From Alkalibacillus flavidus (GTDB lineage: Bacteria; Bacillota; Bacilli; Bacillales; Alkalibacillaceae), in the NCBI RefSeq assembly GCF_040545925.1, contig NZ_JBEPMX010000002.1, forward strand, positions 1-64,000: DNA of 64,000 nt. The letters run 5' to 3'. Every line of letters begins with the position of its first letter. The first letter of the stretch is position 1. Positions 42,947 through 51,632 of this stretch are shown here, piece by piece. Position numbers and translations under genes: made by a program. The notes beneath the pieces were generated by a model. It had not been told where the DNA came from. It was given only the letters and a program-made list of their open reading frames with translations, and made no database searches.

Positions 42947-43005
42947 ACCTTTTCAACCTCTCTATTAACGTTCTATTAAACGTTATGTGATTAGTTGAAA
43001 AGGTA
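42944..43005 (-). promoter_or_regulatory. RBS-sequestering hairpin before spoIIP
   Basis: A 12-bp perfect inverted repeat pairs TACCTTTTCAAC (minus strand, 43005-42994) with GTTGAAAAGGTA (42957-42946), which contains the spoIIP SD and the A of its ATG. The 36-nt loop has an inner AACGTT repeat. No U run follows. RNA read through from gpr would have both arms. Confidence 0.65.
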
Positions 43006-43011
43006 GAACCT

Positions 43012-44100
43012 CTACTTCAAAAAATCTTTAGCATTTTCAGGTTTCACAGCATGATGTAAGCCTTGGTTTAAACTAGAAGCTACTAATTTCGCCATGTGAA
43101 CAATGACATCGTCCACTTCTTTTGGCGTCACGATCAGATTATGTCCAATCGGATCTAACACTTCTTTGATTAATTGTCTTTTTTCATCTTCATTCAGTTG
43201 CCCAATGACACCTAAATAACGTTCGCGAGCTTCAGAATCAGGTAAGTCGTCATCTGTTAATGTCTTGCGTTCACCAAATGTCATACCACTAGGGGTTAAC
43301 GCTTTGCTTGCGTCATCTTGCTCATTCATTTCTCTTCCGAAATGTTTCAAGACGTAATCAATCGTGTCACTTGTGATCGTCACCGCATCAACAACAGTCG
43401 GTATTCCTATCGAAAAAACCGGAACATTAAGCGTTTTTTGACTCACTTCTTTCCGGTCATTTCCGACCCCTGAACCTGGATGAATACCTGTATCAGAAAG
43501 TTGTATCGTGGTATTAACGCGATCAATTGAACGAGCTGCCAACGCGTCTATCGCAATAATAAAATCGGGTTGTATCTTTTCAACGACACCAAAAATTAAA
43601 TCCGTCGTTTCGACACCCGTCAACCCCATCACACTTGGCGTAAAGGCTGTAACTGGTCTATAACCTTTTTCGACACGTTCAGGTTGCAACTGAAACAAAT
43701 GATTCGTGACGTACACCTTTTTCGTCACTTGTGGCCCTAACGCATCTGGTGTGACGTAATCATTACCAAGCCCTACGATAAGACCCATTTGGTCAGGGTG
43801 AATATCGTGAAACTCTAGCAATCGTTCTAACTCATTAGCGACCAATATTGCTAATTGCTTTTGGACTTCATCGTCTAATTGGCGCATCAAATGGGATTCA
43901 ATTGTGACGTAACGGCCAGCCGATTTCCCAACCCTTTCAGCCCCTTTGTCATCAATTTTGACTCGTGTTAGTTTAATCTCATCTTCTTCAAACGTTTTAA
44001 TCGTAATACCATCGAGTTCTTCTTTCTTATCTGGATTTTGCTCGACAAACATATCACGTGCTTCAATCGCAAGGTCCGTCCTTGGCTTTACATGTTTCAT
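43012..44100 (-). CDS. gpr: Germination protease (GPR)
   Basis: A 362-residue aspartic-type protease that degrades small acid-soluble spore proteins at germination. It is made as a zymogen in the forespore and self-processes near the N-terminus; the segment KPRTDLAIEARDM (about 4-16) is the usual processing region. Typical stretches are GLGNDYVTPDALGP, DFIIAIDALAARSIDRVNTTIQLSDTGIHPGSGVGNDR and SIGIPTVVDA. I chose ATG 44100, 8 nt after AAAGGTGG. A sigma-F-type promoter lies upstream. Confidence 0.95.
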   Translation of the reverse strand: MKHVKPRTDLAIEARDMFVEQNPDKKEELDGITIKTFEEDEIKLTRVKIDDKGAERVGKSAGRYVTIESHLMRQLDDEVQKQLAILVANELERLLEFHDIHPDQMGLIVGLGNDYVTPDALGPQVTKKVYVTNHLFQLQPERVEKGYRPVTAFTPSVMGLTGVETTDLIFGVVEKIQPDFIIAIDALAARSIDRVNTTIQLSDTGIHPGSGVGNDRKEVSQKTLNVPVFSIGIPTVVDAVTITSDTIDYVLKHFGREMNEQDDASKALTPSGMTFGERKTLTDDDLPDSEARERYLGVIGQLNEDEKRQLIKEVLDPIGHNLIVTPKEVDDVIVHMAKLVASSLNQGLHHAVKPENAKDFLK

Positions 44101-44140
44101 CAGCGATTCCACCTTTCATATCAAACAGTTTGACACGAAT

Positions 44141-44170
44141 TAGTGTCACCCATTACGTCTATTTTTAAAC
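44141..44170 (-). promoter_or_regulatory. Sigma-F-type forespore promoter of gpr
   Basis: GTTTA (44170-44166), 15 nt, then GGTGACACTA (44150-44141) on the minus strand. This fits the sigma-F pattern GYWTA and GGNRANAMTW; B. subtilis gpr is also forespore controlled. Confidence 0.6.
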
Positions 44171-44199
44171 GACAAGTGTATCTTCTTGACAGTAAACTA

Positions 44200-44228
44200 T
44201 TGAAAACTAGCGAACGCTTTGATAAAAT
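44200..44228 (+). promoter_or_regulatory. Sigma-A promoter of rpsT
   Basis: TTGAAA (44200-44205), 17-nt spacer, TAAAAT (44223-44228). The leader to the rpsT start is about 50 nt. A TTGACA at 44187-44192 lies too far away to pair with this -10. Confidence 0.65.
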
Positions 44229-44287
44229 GACCCTTGTCCAAGATACGAATGAATTGGCACGGATATATTCATCAGGAGGTGAAAGAA

Positions 44288-44554
44288 ATGGCTAACAATC
44301 CACAAGGTGAAAAACGAATTCGCATTAATGCTGACAAGCGTGAACGTAATATCGAACCTCGTTCAGATATGCGTACAGCTGCTAAGCGTGTTGAAAAAGC
44401 AGTTCGTAACAAAGACGTAGATGAAGCAAAGCGTCTTCTACAAACTGCAACAAGTAAAATCGATAAAGCAGTTCAACGTGGCATTATTCATAAAAACAAT
44501 GGTAATCGTAAGAAGAGCAAGTTAATGCAAAAAGTTAACAGTCTAGTTAAGTAA
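44288..44554 (+). CDS. rpsT: Ribosomal protein S20
   Basis: An 88-residue 16S rRNA-binding protein, basic and helical, with the family core SDMRTAAKRVEKAV and KIDKAVQRGIIHKNNGNRKKSKLMQKVNSL. The N-terminus (MANNPQGEKRIRIN) differs from the usual PNIKSAIKR form but keeps the basic helix. The ATG at 44288 follows AGGAGGTG. The gene is single and convergent with holA; its terminator overlaps the holA 3' end. Confidence 0.95.
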   Translation: MANNPQGEKRIRINADKRERNIEPRSDMRTAAKRVEKAVRNKDVDEAKRLLQTATSKIDKAVQRGIIHKNNGNRKKSKLMQKVNSLVK

Positions 44555-44557
44555 TTA

Positions 44558-44604
44558 GACACAAAAAACGTTCGCTATGTCACTAGCGAACGTTTTTTTG
44601 TGTC
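44558..44604. terminator. Bidirectional terminator of rpsT and holA
   Basis: Stem arms 44558-44577 and 44584-44603 pair almost perfectly around a 6-nt loop, with A6 and T7 runs in the flanks. The last codons of holA (TQKNVR and stop) are encoded in one arm. Confidence 0.92.
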
Positions 44605-45620
44605 TTTGGTAAATGAGTTGCAACAGATTGTAAATACAATTCTAATGCCAGCCATTTATCAAGTTGTCCTGTTTTTAATTTTTCATCCGTATGAGCCGCA
44701 TCACTAATCGCCGATTTTAATGCTTGTTCTGTAAAAAACCGCTCCCGCTTCATCGCCATTTTAACCGCATATGGATGCACACGAACTTGTTTCGCAATTT
44801 GTTGTTGTTGATAGCCTTTTCGTTTCAACAATTTGCACTGTAGTATTAGTCGAACTTGCGAGACGACAAGCGCCAACAATGCAATCGGTTCCTCATTTTG
44901 CTTCCGCAATTCCTTCAAAATATTTAACGCATCCCCTAAACGATTCTCAACTAACGCATCGATTAATGAATACGTGCTCGTCTCGGCGTAGGTGCTGATT
45001 AATGTTTCAGCTTCTTCGTCATTAATCGGTCGATCGTCAAAATATAACGATAATTTATGTAGTTCTGATTGCAAGGCATGAATGTGGTCACCCACGCGCT
45101 CAACTAACAAATCAATTACGTTTTGAGGTAGCGATAAATGATGATTGTCAGCCATTTGCTTAATAAAAGACTGCATATCATAAACATTAGGCGGCGAACA
45201 ATCAATCATTTGAGCCGATTCTTTTAATTGTTTAACGATTTTACGTCGTTGATCTAATTTTTCATAAGGTGCAATAATAATCAGCGTCGTAAAATCCGTC
45301 GGTTGTGTCACATAATCCATTAATACATCCACATCATGTTCAACCTCTTGTTTCGACTGCCCCGTCAAAAAACTCGCTCGATTAATGATCACCATTTTAT
45401 GATCACTAAAAAAAGGAAATGTCTCAGCATCATGAATGGCTTCTTGGACAGGGGTCGTCTCCATATCAAATCGTTGCTCGTCAGCCTCTGGATCAATCGT
45501 TTGAATTTTGTTAGTAATTTTTTCAGTTGCTTGTTGTATAAAAAATGATTCTTGTCCATAAAGTACATAAATAGGAGCTAAAGAAATCGTTTTTTGGTCA
45601 ACAAATTGTTGTGCGTGCAT
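44583..45620 (-). CDS. holA: DNA polymerase III subunit delta
   Basis: A 345-residue clamp-loader subunit that opens the beta clamp. AAA+-like N-terminal domains start with LAPIYVLYGQESFFIQQATEKI (about 15-36), followed by HHLSLPQNVIDLLVERVGDHIHALQSELHKLSLY (about 155-188) and a C-terminal helical domain with VSQVRLILQCKLLKRKGY. The last six codons lie in the shared terminator. It is flanked by yqzM and rpsT as in B. subtilis. Confidence 0.93.
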   Translation of the reverse strand: MHAQQFVDQKTISLAPIYVLYGQESFFIQQATEKITNKIQTIDPEADEQRFDMETTPVQEAIHDAETFPFFSDHKMVIINRASFLTGQSKQEVEHDVDVLMDYVTQPTDFTTLIIIAPYEKLDQRRKIVKQLKESAQMIDCSPPNVYDMQSFIKQMADNHHLSLPQNVIDLLVERVGDHIHALQSELHKLSLYFDDRPINDEEAETLISTYAETSTYSLIDALVENRLGDALNILKELRKQNEEPIALLALVVSQVRLILQCKLLKRKGYQQQQIAKQVRVHPYAVKMAMKRERFFTEQALKSAISDAAHTDEKLKTGQLDKWLALELYLQSVATHLPKTQKNVR

Positions 45621-45729
45621 AGTATGTCCTCCTCTATCGTTATCGTATACTGATTATGCTTATGGCACAAGAGTTGAATCACACAAAGAGAGGAGCCGTA
45701 ACATTCAGGCCCCTCCCAAGATCTATATA

Positions 45730-45816
45730 AACACTAAAAACAAATGCCCGGGAACCTTTGTTTTTAGCGTTATTTGCTGTTATAATAAGTATGTGAGATA
45801 TAAACGATAATTATCG
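45730..45816 (+). promoter_or_regulatory. Promoter region of yqzM with hairpin and palindrome
   Basis: A candidate sigma-A promoter TTGTTT (45758-45763), 17 nt, TATAAT (45781-45786) reads toward yqzM. Its -35 lies in the second arm of a 15-bp near-perfect inverted repeat (45730-45744 with 45757-45771). A perfect 12-bp palindrome, CGATAATTATCG, is at 45805-45816, just after the expected RNA start. The leader is about 140 nt and also holds two TTTTTGAC repeats. Confidence 0.5.
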
Positions 45817-45931
45817 CTGTTAGTTCTTAACAATCAGCGACGAAAAGGTCACAAATTTTTGACATTCAACAAAATGTATAGATTTTTGACGTTGAATCAC
45901 TTATACTGTTATTGATGTAGGAGGGATGGTC

Positions 45932-46066
45932 GTGAACGATTTCGAACATGATGTACAATCAAAAAATAATGATGTTGTCGATTCCATTAAAGGATTTGGC
46001 TTTTCGTTCATTTTCTTCTTTTTAATCTTTGCGATTGGTACAATTTTTACGCTCTTCGCAAACTAA
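45932..46066 (+). CDS. yqzM: YqzM family small membrane protein
   Basis: A 44-residue protein with GTG start 7 nt after AGGAGG. The hydrophilic N-terminus (NDFEHDVQSKNNDVVDSIKG) and single transmembrane helix (FSFIFFFLIFAIGTIFTLFAN) match the YqzM family, and the place between holA and comEC is the same as in B. subtilis. A start at ATG 45926 is possible but too near the SD. Function unknown. Confidence 0.88.
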   Translation: MNDFEHDVQSKNNDVVDSIKGFGFSFIFFFLIFAIGTIFTLFAN

Positions 46067-46078
46067 ATGGATCTTCTT

Positions 46079-46108
46079 AAAAGAGGCTAATATCATTAGC
46101 CTCTTTTT
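46079..46108. terminator. Bidirectional terminator between yqzM and comEC
   Basis: A 13-bp perfect stem, AAAAGAGGCTAAT/ATTAGCCTCTTTT, with a 3-nt loop and a T run on the plus strand. It serves yqzM and probably the converging com operon. Confidence 0.92.
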
Positions 46109-46115
46109 ATTTATC

Positions 46116-48344
46116 TTATGGCAAAAATGGTGCAACAGTACGTTGTCCATTTTTAACTTCAATCATAATCGCGCCGTTTTGATCTGTTCTGTAAACATCG
46201 ATCCCTTCGTCTACGAGTCGTTCATAAACTTCTGGAGAAGGGTGGTTATAAGGGTTGTTTCGACCCGCTGATATGAGCGCAACGTCAGGACTTGTCACAT
46301 CTAAAAAGTCAAACGAAGATGACGACTGACTACCGTGATGTGCCACTTTTAAGATATCGACATCCGTCAGAACACCTCGATGAATTAATTCTTCCTCCAC
46401 ACTTTCTGTCGTATCGCCAGTCATAAGCAATGACCAATCTGGATGGTCAATAAGTACAACGAGCGACCGTTCATTCTCTTCTTCAAATACGAAATCTTTA
46501 GACGGTGCCAGCACGCTAAACTGCGTGTCTTTCCACTTGATCGAATCACCCGCTTTTAATGGGAAGGTGTTTTCTATGTCCAAAGCATCTGCATGCTCTC
46601 CAAATGGATGGGTGAAAACAAAATCAGGACTGAAATCGTTTATGAAGTGAGGAGCTGATGCAACATGATCATAATCGAAATGGGTTAACCAAACGGCATC
46701 AACATGACGGATACCCTTCGACCATAAAAACGGTTTAATAATCGTTTGATAATTATCATCTGTTACCTCAGACTGAAATGATACTTCTTCACCAACATCA
46801 AAGATAAACACCCCTTCACGATGGGGCAATTCCACCACAATCGCCTCCGCCTGACCGACATCAAGCATCGTGATGTTAGAACTACGATCCCAATACGGCA
46901 TCATTTGATTCACAATTAGTATGATAATCGTCGCAGAAGCAGTCAGGCCAGCAAAAGTTAACCTCCCTTCTTCCCAACTACGCATCATGATTAATAACCC
47001 GGCATAAAACAAGATTATAGCAACTAAATGCGGAACGCCTGTCACCCAAATCGCGACATCAGGTTGCCCGACTACATAAAACATTTGTATCATCCACTCT
47101 TGAATTGTTAAATACATCGTTTCAAGAGGCTTCACAATCGACAACGGAAACCAAACAAATAACAATAACAACAAACTGAACGGTATAATAACCACCGTAT
47201 AAAACGGAATCATCACTAAATTTGCTAAAGGCGATAACACATTCGTAAAGTAAAAATGAGTTAATTGAATAGGTAAGATCGCTAACTGACTCACGATACT
47301 AATAATTAAGGACTGCCAAAGCCAATGATCGTAACGCATAAGTAAACGCTTTGATAATATTAACGCTAATGTTACAGCAAACGAAAATTGAAACCCGACT
47401 TGAAACATTAAAAAGGGATTCACCCATAACACGACTAAACAAACAATGGATAACACATCTGTTGCATCTAACCGTTTGTTTAAAAACGAAAGCACTAAAA
47501 ACAATGACGCCATCATACCCGCTCTAATAACTGGTGGATTAGCTCCTGCTATGACAATATAGAGTGGTATCACCACTAATAAAAGCAACTTAACGAGTTC
47601 GCGTGGCAATCGAATCACACGTTGCAACATAATATAAAAAAGACCTAACGTTAAACCAACGTGTAATCCTGAGATCGCTAATAAATGAGATAAATTCCAA
47701 AATTGAAACGTGTCAATGACCTCATCTTGTAACAACGCTCGGTCACCGAAGATAAGCGCCGTGAGCCAAGCAACTGTCTCTTGTTGATAATGTGTATTTA
47801 TTGCTTCAATCAGCCAGTGTCGATAATCATGAATATACGACAGGATTGATGCACCTTCACAATCATATAGCATCGGATGATAACTCGTTGCCACGATGCC
47901 TTGTGTCGTCAAATAATGAGCATAATCAAATTGACCTGGGTTTGTTGCAGTTGTTGGGGGTGTTAACGTTGCATCCAGTTGACATGTTGCTCCGTGTTTA
48001 ACATTCGGTAAAGCTACATCTTTAGGAAAAAATAGTTGAGCACGACTACCATTGTCTAACTGGACCATATAAGAATGAGACTGTTTGTGAATTTGACGAT
48101 CAGATATGATGTGTGCAGATTGATGATAACGTATTTCATTCTTTATCGGGGATAATATTTGAGGTGAGGGGGTGTGCCATAACGAGAGCGTGAAGAGGAT
48201 CAAGCAGGCGATCAATAAGCTTAAACGTTTGTATAATATCGCCCAAAACAAATACAGGACGATGCCCATAACACCAAACGCTAAGCTCATCGGCAAATAA
48301 CCTGCTATATAACTTAAAACGATAATATACCAATGTCCGCGCAT
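46116..48344 (-). CDS. comEC: DNA uptake channel protein ComEC
   Basis: A 742-residue multi-pass membrane protein thought to form the channel for single-stranded DNA in natural transformation. After N-terminal helices comes an OB-fold region (about 60-170), the competence domain (HLLAISGLHVGLTLGL near 207, then about eight helices) and a C-terminal metallo-beta-lactamase-like domain with WLTHFDYDH (about 545-553) and LKVAHHGSQSSSS. No frameshift is seen, so the gene looks functional. It follows comEB by 5 bp. Confidence 0.95.
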   Translation of the reverse strand: MRGHWYIIVLSYIAGYLPMSLAFGVMGIVLYLFWAILYKRLSLLIACLILFTLSLWHTPSPQILSPIKNEIRYHQSAHIISDRQIHKQSHSYMVQLDNGSRAQLFFPKDVALPNVKHGATCQLDATLTPPTTATNPGQFDYAHYLTTQGIVATSYHPMLYDCEGASILSYIHDYRHWLIEAINTHYQQETVAWLTALIFGDRALLQDEVIDTFQFWNLSHLLAISGLHVGLTLGLFYIMLQRVIRLPRELVKLLLLVVIPLYIVIAGANPPVIRAGMMASLFLVLSFLNKRLDATDVLSIVCLVVLWVNPFLMFQVGFQFSFAVTLALILSKRLLMRYDHWLWQSLIISIVSQLAILPIQLTHFYFTNVLSPLANLVMIPFYTVVIIPFSLLLLLFVWFPLSIVKPLETMYLTIQEWMIQMFYVVGQPDVAIWVTGVPHLVAIILFYAGLLIMMRSWEEGRLTFAGLTASATIIILIVNQMMPYWDRSSNITMLDVGQAEAIVVELPHREGVFIFDVGEEVSFQSEVTDDNYQTIIKPFLWSKGIRHVDAVWLTHFDYDHVASAPHFINDFSPDFVFTHPFGEHADALDIENTFPLKAGDSIKWKDTQFSVLAPSKDFVFEEENERSLVVLIDHPDWSLLMTGDTTESVEEELIHRGVLTDVDILKVAHHGSQSSSSFDFLDVTSPDVALISAGRNNPYNHPSPEVYERLVDEGIDVYRTDQNGAIMIEVKNGQRTVAPFLP

Positions 48345-48349
48345 TATCG

Positions 48350-48919
48350 TTAGTCAGAATACGTAAATAATTGGTTCGCTTTCATTCTCAAATCTTGCAG
48401 CTCTTCATCACTCGCTCCTCGTTCTTCTAATTTCTCAATTAAAGACGTCATGAAATAAAGCTTGTCTTTCGTGTTCGTATCAATATGTAAATAGTCTAAT
48501 TCGACTTTCTCATATTCAACACCCGCTTCTTCTAATAGTTCGATCGCATAAGGGTGATTCTTATAATCATGTGCATAAAAGATTTTTTGGATACCGCTTT
48601 GAATAATGGTTTTACAACAATTCAAACACGGAAAATGCGTGACATAAATTTCGGCACCTTCTGTCGCAACACCAAACTTAGCGCACTGTAATATAGCATT
48701 AACTTCAGCATGAATCGTTCGAACACAATGGCCGTCAATCACTTTACACCCTTCATCAATACAATGAACACTTCCAGATGGACTTCCATTATAACCGCCT
48801 GCTATAACACGTTTATCACGTACAATCGTTGCGCCGACAGCCAACCGTTCACACGTACTGCGTAACGCCAGTAAATGACTTTGTGACATATAATACTGAT
48901 CCCAAGAAATTCGTTCCAT
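48350..48919 (-). CDS. comEB: dCMP deaminase family protein ComEB
   Basis: A 189-residue zinc deaminase of the dCMP deaminase type. Zinc motifs are TIHAEVNAILQC (about 68) and FPCLNCCKTIIQSG (about 97). The N-terminus (SWDQYYMSQSHLLALRSTCERLAVGA) is typical. It lies between comEA and comEC as in B. subtilis, where it is not needed for DNA uptake itself; it may supply dUMP for dTMP synthesis. Confidence 0.95.
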   Translation of the reverse strand: MERISWDQYYMSQSHLLALRSTCERLAVGATIVRDKRVIAGGYNGSPSGSVHCIDEGCKVIDGHCVRTIHAEVNAILQCAKFGVATEGAEIYVTHFPCLNCCKTIIQSGIQKIFYAHDYKNHPYAIELLEEAGVEYEKVELDYLHIDTNTKDKLYFMTSLIEKLEERGASDEELQDLRMKANQLFTYSD

Positions 48920-48979
48920 TCTCGTGCCTCCTTTTTATATTTATTGTATAGAACCGTCTGTATGACGTAAAGAGTCATA

Positions 48980-49570
48980 TTAAGGAACCATAATATCATC
49001 ACGTATGCGTTCTAATGTTTTTTCTCCTATACCACTAATGTTCAAAAGGTCTTCTGGTGATTGAAACGGCCCATGCTCATCACGATAGTCAATAATTGTT
49101 TGCGCTTTAGCATTGCCAATTCCGGGTAAAACCGTCAATTCATCGACCGAAGCATGATTGATTCTAATTTTGTCTTGATCAATCGTCATGTCAACTGACG
49201 ACACTTCTCCGTTTTCTTGTTGAAAAGGTACGACAATCACCATTTCATCATAAACAAGTTGAGCTAAATTAACTTGATAACTATCTGCATCATCAGTCAG
49301 CCCGCCCGCTGTTTCAATGACATCAACGACACGATCACCTTCTTTCATATGATAAACACCCGGAATATTGATAGCCCCTTTTATATCAACAAGCCACTCC
49401 TTTTGAACATCACCCTGTTCAACTTGACTGTCGTCCTCAAGCACCGTTGTTTCTTCTTGCGCAATCGTCATATCAACTTCATTTGAATCTTGTGATGACT
49501 GAATGAAACTAACTAACATGACACACATCACGATTACGATAATAATAATCCATTTTTTCGGTATTAACAT
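48980..49570 (-). CDS. comEA: Competence DNA receptor ComEA
   Basis: A 196-residue membrane-anchored DNA-binding protein. A transmembrane anchor (about 9-27) precedes a polar linker, a SLBB domain (VDIKGAINIPGVYHMKEGDRVVDVIETAGG, about 60-90) and a C-terminal helix-hairpin-helix pair (INHASVDELTVLPGIGNAKAQTIIDYRDEHG and LLNISGIGEKTLERI, about 135-190). ATG 49570 has GAAGGTGA upstream. It is first in comEA-comEB-comEC and diverges from comER across about 56 bp. Confidence 0.95.
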   Translation of the reverse strand: MLIPKKWIIIIVIVMCVMLVSFIQSSQDSNEVDMTIAQEETTVLEDDSQVEQGDVQKEWLVDIKGAINIPGVYHMKEGDRVVDVIETAGGLTDDADSYQVNLAQLVYDEMVIVVPFQQENGEVSSVDMTIDQDKIRINHASVDELTVLPGIGNAKAQTIIDYRDEHGPFQSPEDLLNISGIGEKTLERIRDDIMVP

Positions 49571-49626
49571 GTTTTTCACCTTCTATCATATATATAGAGA
49601 TAAGTTGGTTTTGGAGGAGGATTAAT

Positions 49627-50454
49627 ATGAATTGGGGAATTATCGGGACAGGTAATATGGGAACAGTGTTGCTCAAAGCTTTAATAGACAGTCAAGCTGT
49701 AGACCAACAACACATTTACATTCATAATCGAACGTTACTGAAAGCGTATCGTCAAAAAGAAACATATCCTAACCTTCACATATTACAAACCGTCGATGCG
49801 ATGGCAGCGTCATGTGATATCATTCTTTTGTGCACAAAACCGAAAGATATTATAACAGTTGCAAAACGGCTTGAACATCAAGTTTCAGACGATCAACTAG
49901 TTGTATCAATTACGAGTTCTATTTCAGCCGATGACCTTCAACATTTACTCCCATGTCAAACAGCTAGACTTATCCCAAGTGTTACGAATCAAGCGATGCA
50001 AGGGACAACGCTTTTAACATTCAATGATTCCATTACAGAAGAGATGAAATGGGGCTTATGGCAAACGTGCAAACTCTTTTCGACCCCAGTGGAAGTAAGT
50101 GAAGAACAGGTGAGGGTGGCATCAGATATCGTAAGCTGTGGCCCGGCATTTATTAGTTATTTACTCGAAACATTAATCGAAGCAGCCGTCGATGAAACAT
50201 CAATTGATAGCGAGACAGCTCACTCACTCATGGCTTCAACGATCATCGGTTACGGGGCATTATTAAATGACGATGATGTTACGTTAGCGTCCTTAAAAGA
50301 AAAAGTGATGGTTAAAGGAGGTATAACGGGTGTTGGTATGAAAGGATTAGAGAAGAGTGTTCCAGTAGGATTTCACGACGTATTCAAACATACACATGCC
50401 AAATTCAATCAAGAAAAGCAACACGTCGATGAATGGTTGAATCTTTTCACATAG
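49627..50454 (+). CDS. comER: ComER, pyrroline-5-carboxylate reductase-like protein
   Basis: A 275-residue NAD(P)-binding protein of the ProC family with the Rossmann motif IIGTGNMGTVL (about 4-14), TKPKDI, and the C-terminal ProC signature region KEKVMVKGGITGVGMKGLE. It diverges from comEA, as in B. subtilis, where comER was first named as the reverse gene of the comE locus. In other bacilli it affects sporulation and biofilm. Whether it reduces P5C is unproven. Confidence 0.92.
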   Translation: MNWGIIGTGNMGTVLLKALIDSQAVDQQHIYIHNRTLLKAYRQKETYPNLHILQTVDAMAASCDIILLCTKPKDIITVAKRLEHQVSDDQLVVSITSSISADDLQHLLPCQTARLIPSVTNQAMQGTTLLTFNDSITEEMKWGLWQTCKLFSTPVEVSEEQVRVASDIVSCGPAFISYLLETLIEAAVDETSIDSETAHSLMASTIIGYGALLNDDDVTLASLKEKVMVKGGITGVGMKGLEKSVPVGFHDVFKHTHAKFNQEKQHVDEWLNLFT

Positions 50455-50483
50455 TGATATTACTTATATTTTAATCGATTCTA

Positions 50484-50522
50484 CAAAAAAAGCAACCGTT
50501 AAGTACACCTTACCGGTTGCTT
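50484..50522. terminator. Bidirectional terminator between comER and yqeM
   Basis: AAGCAACCG/CGGTTGCTT (50490-50498 with 50514-50522), with inner TTAAG/TTA pairing, lies after an A run and is followed by TTCC. It separates convergent comER and yqeM. Confidence 0.75.
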
Positions 50523-50531
50523 CCATTATGT

Positions 50532-51272
50532 TTACTTTTGACAAATATAAAACAAGCGATCAGCTTCATCAAGGTCTTCCGTTTGTCCCCAGTCACCTAC
50601 TACAGACAATAACTTAAAACCTGCTTGATGCAACCATTCTCTCATATCATCTATGGTGAAAACGCGTTGGCGATGGGATTCATCGAATCGAGTGTATCGT
50701 CCATCCTCTTCTTGTACAAAGAAGGTCAAATCGTGATTGATTTCACCACGATGTTCACCGGGTTCCGTTAACCATACATACGACACATTATCTCGAATAT
50801 CAGCAAACATTTCCGATTCGATTAACAATTCAATATAATGAATCGAATGACTATCAAATACGAACAATCCACCAGCATTCAAATGTTGATAAATAGTTTG
50901 AAACGTTTGAAACAAGTCATTCGGCTCGACCATATAGTTCATAACATCGAGATAACTGACGACCATATCAAACGTTTGATTTAACTGAAATTGTCGCGCA
51001 TCCCCTTGTATCCAATGACATTCCTTCTGTAATTCAAAAGATTTTTGTTGTGCGACATCAATCATATCTTGTGACTGGTCTAGTCCAACGATTTCTTGAG
51101 ACAAACCAGCTAATTTCAATGTTAATTCACCCGTCCCACAGCCAACATCGAGTATGCGCTCAGGGGATGTTGTAAAATACTTATCAATCGTTTGCCTAGT
51201 GAACAGTTCCCAATTCTCGTACGGGACATCATTCATTAATTCGTCATAAACGTAAGCCATATTTTTATACAT
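50532..51272 (-). CDS. Class I SAM-dependent methyltransferase (YqeM)
   Basis: A 246-residue methyltransferase with motif I RILDVGCGTGELTLKLA (about 39-55), VGLDQSQDMIDVA and DMVVSYLDVMNYM. Its substrate is unknown. It lies after rsfS with 6 bp between stop and ATG 51272. No SD is evident, so translation may be coupled to rsfS. The gene order is as in B. subtilis. Confidence 0.9.
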   Translation of the reverse strand: MYKNMAYVYDELMNDVPYENWELFTRQTIDKYFTTSPERILDVGCGTGELTLKLAGLSQEIVGLDQSQDMIDVAQQKSFELQKECHWIQGDARQFQLNQTFDMVVSYLDVMNYMVEPNDLFQTFQTIYQHLNAGGLFVFDSHSIHYIELLIESEMFADIRDNVSYVWLTEPGEHRGEINHDLTFFVQEEDGRYTRFDESHRQRVFTIDDMREWLHQAGFKLLSVVGDWGQTEDLDEADRLFYICQK

Positions 51273-51278
51273 GATCAA

Positions 51279-51626
51279 TTACGAAACAGAAATCGATACT
51301 TCGTCTGCATCGCCCCATAATTTTTCTAAATTATAGTACTGACGTTCTTCCGCATGGAAAATATGAACGACGACATCATCTAAGTCTACTAACACCCAGC
51401 GCGCATCATCTTTTCCTTCAATTCGTTTCACCTCGATGCCTTCTTCTTCAACAGCATCTTTAATCCCTTTACTAATCGCTTCAACTTGACGCTCATTGCT
51501 ACCATGACAGATTAAAAAATAATCAGCAATTAATGATACATCTCTCATGTCTAGTGCGACCAAGTTTTCTGCGCGCTTATCATCACACGCTTGCGCCGCG
51601 ATGTTCAACAAATCTAAACTTTCCAT
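51279..51626 (-). CDS. rsfS: Ribosome silencing factor
   Basis: A 115-residue protein of the RsfS/Iojap family, which binds L14 and blocks subunit joining in stationary phase. The core DVSLIADYFLICHGSNERQVEAISKGI (about 29-55) and GKDDARWVLVDLDDVVVHIFHAEERQYYNLEKLW (about 75-108) is highly conserved. It lies between yqeK and yqeM. Confidence 0.96.
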   Translation of the reverse strand: MESLDLLNIAAQACDDKRAENLVALDMRDVSLIADYFLICHGSNERQVEAISKGIKDAVEEEGIEVKRIEGKDDARWVLVDLDDVVVHIFHAEERQYYNLEKLWGDADEVSISVS

Positions 51627-51632
51627 ATTTTA

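Noticed and set aside
44206..44593. An 11-bp direct repeat (ACTAGCGAACG) on both sides of rpsT as insertion-site duplication.
   Set aside because: One copy is part of the terminator stem and the other of the promoter spacer; rpsT is a core gene in its usual place.
45730..45771. The 15-bp inverted repeat as a terminator of holA or yqzM transcripts.
   Set aside because: There is no U tract on either strand; it lies upstream of both genes and overlaps a promoter.
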